A stretch of 64,000 nucleotides of DNA. It comes from Datisca glomerata (Eukaryota > Streptophyta > Magnoliopsida > Cucurbitales > Datiscaceae). How positions within the stretch are numbered: position 1 is the first letter of the stretch; the number at the start of each line of letters is the position of its first letter. The notes beneath the pieces are model-generated. The model saw nothing but the letters and a program-made list of their open reading frames with translations, was not told the DNA's origin and did no database searches. Position numbers and translations under genes: made by a program. The stretch is taken from positions 186,001-250,000 of the forward strand of contig QANY01004990.1 of assembly GCA_003255025.1 (NCBI GenBank), in the 5' to 3' direction. Shown piece by piece: positions 58,310-64,000 of the stretch.

Positions 58310-59725
58310 CTAAGGTACCCACTGCTGTGAAGTCATTATTGGCTTCAGTGTAATTTTATTTTTTGTATGAGGGGAAACATCATCCGAATCATATGAATTG
58401 CGCTTTCCTTTTTCTACAGGGGATGAGCTTTCAATTGATCTGGCGTGCCCAAGCCCTCTAATTTTCCATCTGCTGGCTAGCAAAGTGAAGTTCTTGTGAG
58501 AACCAGCCTCAAGAATTTTTATAGGGCCATGAATCTCAGCTTCTAGAATTTGTTCTTCTATCTCTTTTGCTACTAAATTTATAGGAAAGTCTGATGTGCA
58601 ATTGGCTATCTCTCGGATAAAGCTCTTATGGAGGGGGATAGGGTGTTCATAAACTTCATTCATTGGCTTTGTTGAAATCTCCATCAATTTTGATTCCTTC
58701 AGCCCGAATGTAGGAATGTTGCTCCTAGTTTCCATAGTCTTCTTATTATGAACTTTTACCTTCCAATTCTTGTCCAATTTGGAGCTTTCATTATTCATGG
58801 AAATAATGGGCTATAGTTCTCTCGGGGGGAGTTATCATTAGGATTCGGGGAATAGGATTCGTGGAGATGCTTGGGTTATCTTGAGGAGTTTTTGATAGGG
58901 AGTTAGATCCTTCAACCCTAGAGGAGTCTGATGATTTTAACTGGCTTGGTTTAGGGTTAGAAGAAGTATAGGTTAACTGGATTTGGGAGACAAGGATGGG
59001 GATTTCTGCACAGGTTCTTCAGTTTTCAGCCATGGTCTATAAGCTATATGAGTATTGTCTAAAGAGTTGGTTGTGTTAAAACAATCCTTCATAATATGAT
59101 AGAGAAGACCACACTTGTAACAGAAATCTAAGAGTTTTTTATATTTAAAGTCCAATCAAAGATCTTTATCCCAATAAGGAATTTTGAGTTTCAAACCACT
59201 TCTGAGGGACTTTCTAGCATCTATTCTAACTCGAATGTGAAGAGATCATCCCTAGCATTCACCTTTGGGGTTTTCCTCTACATCGATAAATTGACCGATT
59301 GTATTACCAATCCGAGCACCCAGGTTTTTTGTCTTACCCGAAATAGGGATATTATAAATTTAAATTCAGACATTAAATCCAAAAATGGTTAGTGCTGTTG
59401 GAGACTGGCGACCATCGACTTCGCTGATTAGAACTAAGTATTTGTCAAAGTGTCACAACATATTGAAGAGGATTCGCTGCTCATCCACTGCATGTTTGAA
59501 CAGAACAAGGAATAGCTCATTACCTATGTCATTGAATACTGCTCATCTCAAATGTTTCCAGACTTACAGCATGGTGGTTTTGAATTCTTGCGGGTATGCA
59601 CCTTTTGCCATTAAAGCCAACGATGGGTTGAAAGATTCTCATATTGAATCGTTAGTTACATCAAGGACGTCTCCTTTTTTGGGGGTTAGGGTAAAAGTGC
59701 TCCATAGACCTTCGACAGTATCCAT
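58310..59725 (-). pseudogene. LINE ORF1 (DUF4283, CCHC knuckle), broken
   Basis: Starts MDTVEGLWSTFTLTPKKGDV at 59725. It continues across stops: IPISGKTKNLGARIGNTIGQ, then FIDVEENPKGEC and RVRIDARKSLRSGLKLKIPY (DUF4283 to linker), and KLLDFCYKCGLLYHIMKDCF (intact CxxCx4Hx4C knuckle near 59100). An open C-terminal part of 162 codons (58798-58310) ends ITLKPIMTSQQWVP. ORF1 proteins bind the LINE RNA. Confidence 0.85.
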
Positions 59726-59950
59726 TTGGGGAAGAGATTATGTGGTAGGGTTGTGAAGAGATTGTGGTGAAAAATATTTTAAGAATGGTGGAAGATTAGG
59801 TAGCGAAAGCTCAAATCAAGGAATTGGGGATGCAGATTTGAAGATGAAATCAAACCCTCATTCGAGAGAAGTTACTCTCCTACGAGAGAAGAAAAGCTCT
59901 CCTTCGAGAGAATCATGGTCTTTCAAGGTATTAAATAATAATTGTGAATT

Positions 59951-62339
59951 AATTTAAGGAAACCATAAAAAAATAAAAAATAGTCAAATCAAAATCAAAA
60001 TCAAAGTTAGCCATCCTAATTATCAAAAACATATATATATAATATTACATTTATCACATAAGTATATATATATATTATATAAATTACATAAATTTGAAGC
60101 TGTTATATGTGGCAGCCAAAAAAATTGAACACATGAATTTGCTTTTTTTTAATATATATGGATTACTCGGTTATATATTCCTAATTTAAGGGGAAATTAA
60201 AAAATACATTAATATATTGACAAAAAAGACGGTTTATATCAATTTACAAGGAAACAACTCAAGACCACACTCTCTCTCTTAAAACAACCAAAACCATTAA
60301 ACTTCTGAAATTTTAATCTTAATGTAAATTATGCATTAACAACTCAAGACCACACTCTGTCTCAAAACCACTCAAGACCGCACTCTCTCTCATTAAAATA
60401 TTATTAATTAATTGATATCTTAATGTAAATGTGTTGTTTCTCTGAACTTGGATAAATGTTAATAAAAATTAATCTTTATATTTGTAATTATTAACACTAG
60501 TTAATCTCAATGTCAATGTATGTTTACAAAACTTATACTTTGTTGAAATAGATTGTGTCTATAAGTCAAATAATTAACATGAAAATAATATAATTATGCA
60601 TTAACACGACATATTCTCAGTTTCAATAGTTTTTAACACCATTTATTGATCACATAGATACAATCTAATGATAGTAAATGATCATTGAGATATTATAAAG
60701 TATCTTTGCTCCCTATTGTATCATGCTTATGAATAGAAATTGTAATTGTAATGATTTTACTCTCAACCATAGAAGTATCTTTCAAAACCAATTCAATATA
60801 AAGAGAATATTGTTGACATCTTTGCCATATAGGGAAAATAATAAAATTAGTTTAAATCTCAAAATCAGATTTTTTAAAGAGAGAATATATCTTTTGAATT
60901 TTAAATTTGAGATTGAGGATGAGAGAAAATGAGAACTACTTTTTGGATTTGGCTCGTGTAAATCAAGGTTGAGCTAGAGTGAGATTTTTGTCAGAATTTT
61001 AAAAATTTAAATTTAATAGAGAGAGATTTTGGTTCGATGTGAGAGGCAACATATATTGGGAAAGTGTAAATATGTTTTTGGATTTCGTTTCAAATAATTT
61101 TATTGATTTAGAAGAGAGAAATATTCAAAACTGTATTCGAAAATGTAAATATTTTTTGTTGCATTCAGTTATTAATGATTTGAATATATATTAAAGGGCA
61201 TTTATGATATACAAAATTAGTAAAATCTGGATGTCAATAAAATTGACAAAAAATCTAATATTATAAAAACTGTGATAAAAGTTTAATTAGGTACTACAAT
61301 ATTACTAATCTGTTAGTTATCACATTATTTTTTTTAATTTATGTGAGTAAAATCAAGACAATGCTATATTGTTCTTATTTTTATTTGTTAATATATTATT
61401 ATTCAACGAAATTATAGAAAACATCTTGCATTTTTTTAAAAAGATAGTATATAGTAGAAACGTGCTCTAAAAAAGTAACATTACCAATGATAAATAATAT
61501 ATTTCCTATTTTACTTTAAACTTGATCTTAGTTGTTTTGTTAAAAAAATTATTTTTTATTAATAAAATTTGTATGACAATATAAAATACTAAATATACTA
61601 ACATATAAAATATAACATAAATAAAGTCTTTAAAAGTGTGTTGTAATTAAATTATACTTTGAAATACATTATTTAAAGCTTTACAGTAATAATTCACTAT
61701 CCCTATACACTTATAAATTATTAGAAAACTATAGTGTTTTCTATAACCTTTTAAATAATATATTATAATTCACTCAAAGTTATTAAATTAAAATTAACTT
61801 AATATTTATTTGTTATTCTTTCAAAATCATTAAATATGTAAATGACTTAAGAAGTTAATGCCTATTTTCAATTTATTATAGTTCTAAATTTTTTATAAAA
61901 GTAGACACTTATTATTTTGTGTTATAATAAGTGGATAAAATTATTCAAAAATAATTTTCATATCCTCCTAACTTTTAATAGATTATAGATAAATGGGCTA
62001 CAGTGCCTAGTTGTAGTTTGTGAGACCTGAGTCAAACTGAAGTGTCCAAAGTTCGGTCACTTAGTTTGCTGCTCTTATGGAAGATACATAAGTAATGAAA
62101 TTCTAACATAAAAAGAAAAGAAAAATTCTATATCGATCAATTATATCAAAATTTTAATTGACTAAGTGGAAGATACACAAATAATAAAATTCTAACATAA
62201 AAAGAAAAGAATAATTCTATATCGATCAATTATATCAAAAGTTAATAGACTAAGTGATGTTTTAAGCATTCAACTGCTTATGTTTTTATCACTCATTAAT
62301 GATAGATGAAAGTTTTAAATAGAGAATAAAATTGGGTGA
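59951..62339. other. AT-rich intergenic DNA with an 89-bp tandem duplication
   Basis: No supported gene. 62079-62167 and 62168-62256 are two copies (GGAAGATACA, AAATTCTAACATAAAAAGAA, TTCTATATCGATCAATTATA). CA(C)CTCTCTCT-rich repeats (AACTCAAGACCACACTCT) occur three times at 60255-60390. Confidence 0.85.
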
Positions 62340-62727
62340 ACACGAAATCTCCTCCATCTCCGCTCTGAAAATCTAAGCTTCCATTCCTTCTGCCGTAACT
62401 CCATCTCCATCGGTGTTACGAAAATCTAAGCTTCAATCTCAGTGCTCCCTCGCACTCAGTCTCTCCCTCTATCCGCCCTACAATGTTTCCTTTAATTTTA
62501 GTCAGTGGCTCTCTGTTTCCATCTCCACTATGAAAATATAAGCTTTCATTATCTCTTTGACATTCAACCACTCAGACATCCATCCCCCACCGCTGGTTGG
62601 CTCTTCGTTTCCTATCCACTGGGTGCAAGGTGACCCCTTAGCCAAAGACTTCCTTTCCCTTTTCCGTAACCTTCAACTAAGCTTCAAGACCGATTCTCCC
62701 TTGTGCAAAGTCCTAACTTGGATCTTC

Positions 62728-63010
62728 CTACCGCTGATGAAAGGTCATCCCCTCCTTCCGCAAACACCTCCCTACCACCATATATGAAATATGCCTTGTC
62801 TGAAATTCAATCCTCCCACATCCCTTCAACAGATCGACATTACACGGCAAAAACGGGTTTATCAGCTCTTGTTTCATCTCTGGCCAATCGGTGATAGGTT
62901 GGCTTGAAGAATCCTCAACTCTGCTTCTCCACCATAGTTTAACATCACCTACAAGATAGATGGAAGTAATGCTCACTTTATCCGCTTCCAGTATATGAGC
63001 CACTCTAAAA
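62728..63010 (-). pseudogene. Ty3/gypsy gag fragment
   Basis: The - strand reads VAHILEADKVSITSIYLVGD, then VKLWWRSRVEDSSSQPITDW and EMKQELINPFLPCNVD. This is the retrotransposon gag core (KVxxTxMYLxGDAKLWWRTR, FLPxN). Only about 80 codons are present, with no pol nearby. Confidence 0.85.
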
Positions 63011-63129
63011 TACTGTTAGACATCAAAGACGAAGTTCTCTACTTCCTTAGCACTCCGAGCACGCCTTAGGCTCAGGGTTCTAAACCTTTGGTCTCCCCCT
63101 GCGCTCTCAAACTTGTCGAGAGAATGTTT

Positions 63130-63740
63130 AATAACTCATTCTCAAAATTCTTCAAAGCTTTGGTCTGAAATAATTGCCAATGCTAAGCTTCTAATTGATA
63201 ATTCTCGTTGGCTTATTGGAGATTGAACTGAAACTCACTTTTAGACTGATAACTGGTTGCTGGATAAGCCATTAATAGAATATGCTACAGCGGATCCTCT
63301 TTGCTTTCCTAAAATGGAAGAATTACTGGATAACAATGGGAACTGAAACTTAAAACCTGTTATTGGTCCCATATCAAATTGTTGAAAGCATCATCAGCTT
63401 AGATATATTTCTTTCAGAAAAGAAGGACGGAGTTGTGTGAATTAAGGAGAACTCAGGTAGCTCCACTCTTCGGTCTGCTTTGGAGTGAATTCGTAATAGA
63501 ACTGAGTAAAAGCAGTTTGGAGCAAGAATGTCCCACCCAAGCTTAACATGTTTGCTTAGAAGTTGTTCTACCATGATTACCTTTGGATGACAGGGTCAAA
63601 GGGCTTAGGATTCATCTTGCTAACAGATGTCATTGTTGTAATAGACTAAAAATGAAAACTCTCGATCATTTGTTTATCACACGACCTAGCATCTTTCCTT
63701 TGAACAAAGTGAGCAGTCTTTTTGGGCTTAATCTCGTGAG
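63130..63740 (+). pseudogene. LINE ORF2 C-terminal fragment (zf-RVT)
   Basis: The + strand reads IIANAKLLIDNSRWLIGD, NVPPKLNMFA and then, from 63583, MDDRVKGLRIHLANRCHCCN, RLKMKTLDHLFI and NKVSSLFGLNL. The CHCC and H ligands belong to zf-RVT. It has stops and is unrelated in phase to the gag fragment upstream on the other strand. Confidence 0.82.
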
Positions 63741-64000
63741 TATTCATCTCCATCGGTGCTCTGAAAATTGAAGCTTCATTCTCAATATATGTCCCTCTCT
63801 GAGCTCTCTCGCACTCAGTCTCTCCCTCCATCCCCCTTATCATATTTCCTTTAATTGAGTCGGCAGCTCTCCATCTCAATCTCCGCTTTGAAAATCTAAG
63901 CTTCTTCTCCCTCTGTCGCATTCCATCTCCATTGGTGCTCTAAAAATCTAAGCTTCAATCTCAGTATCTCTCCCTATCTCAGCTCTCTCGCACGTAGTCT

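Larger units (their letters stand above)
54290..59950 (-). mobile_element. L1-type LINE with RNase H, nearly full length but decayed
   Basis: On the - strand the order is 5' region (about 59950-59726), ORF1 (59725-58310), a 16-bp gap, then ORF2 (58293 to about 54305) with endonuclease, RT, zf-RVT and RNase H. This is the complete domain set of plant L1 elements that gained an RNase H. Frames are broken in many places, but each domain is recognisable. A poly(A) tail and target duplications were not found. Confidence 0.9.
62340..64000. repeat. Diverged direct repeats flanking mixed retroelement fragments
   Basis: 62345-62545 and 63740-64000 share CCATCTCCATCGGTG, GAAAATCTAAGCTTC, CTCTCGCACTCAGTCTCTCC, ATCC(C/G)CC and TTTCCTTTAATT. 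Each also has shorter internal repeats of CTCCATCGGTGCTCTGAAAA plus TCTAAGCTTC. They enclose about 1.2 kb. They could be LTR-like ends or part of a local repeat that continues past the window. Confidence 0.75.

Noticed and set aside
59385..59756. 123-codon + frame
   Set aside because: Antisense shadow of LINE ORF1, whose DUF4283 and knuckle sequence reads on the - strand.

Overview
This window looks like nuclear DNA of a flowering plant, probably a eudicot. The species cannot be read from the sequence. It is AT-rich, has no intact protein-coding gene that I can support, and consists almost entirely of decayed insertions. These include plastid DNA moved to the nucleus, LINEs, hAT and long-inverted-repeat DNA transposon relics, a nested Ty3/gypsy retrotransposon of the Tat type, several minisatellite arrays and a cluster of large palindromic (foldback-like) repeats. 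A long stretch of plastid genes next to retrotransposons, all with stops and frameshifts, fits a nuclear plastid insertion (NUPT) and not a plastid genome.

Layout. 1-514: nothing recognised. About 515-8570: a scrambled plastid mosaic joining pieces of trnN, psbE/F/L, rps8, trnI/trnA, an rps12-trnV-like spacer, rpoC1, rpoA, psbA, rpl23, rpoC1 exon 1 with intron, rpl16, ndhD, accD, rpl2, psbB, clpP, ndhD again and two ycf2 blocks, on both strands and out of plastid order. About 9.65-14.86 kb: a degenerate LINE on the + strand whose 3' end is present twice, with a perfect 16-bp inverted repeat at the internal junction. 16.15-16.9 kb: a LINE RNase H fragment on the - strand. 15.7-19.1 kb: AT-rich DNA with weak traces of an RPA/OB-fold-like gene. 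20.48-24.40 kb: a candidate DNA transposon with inverted repeats of about 460-500 bp. 24.6-27.62 kb: direct repeats, one ambiguous base, and a hAT transposase relic ending in a hAT-type terminus.

28.19-43.86 kb: an outer pair of LTRs encloses a second LTR retrotransposon (LTR, gag, protease, RT with its core deleted, RNase H, archaeal-type RNase H, integrase, antisense ORF, LTR and a repeated gag start). It also encloses long arrays of 23-bp, about 180-bp and about 66-bp tandem repeats. 44.4-51.9 kb: three foldback-like elements that share a core built from the decamer CATCGTGTAG and its reverse complement. 54.29-59.95 kb: a full-length-looking but dead LINE on the - strand with ORF1, endonuclease, RT, zf-RVT and RNase H. 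62.3-64.0 kb: direct repeats around a gypsy gag fragment (-) and a LINE zf-RVT fragment (+).

Nothing here works together as a pathway. The history is one of insertion, tandem duplication and decay. The signals least explained by known families are the CATCGTGTAG palindromic elements, the 23-bp array inside the gypsy nest, and the degree of scrambling in the plastid insertion.
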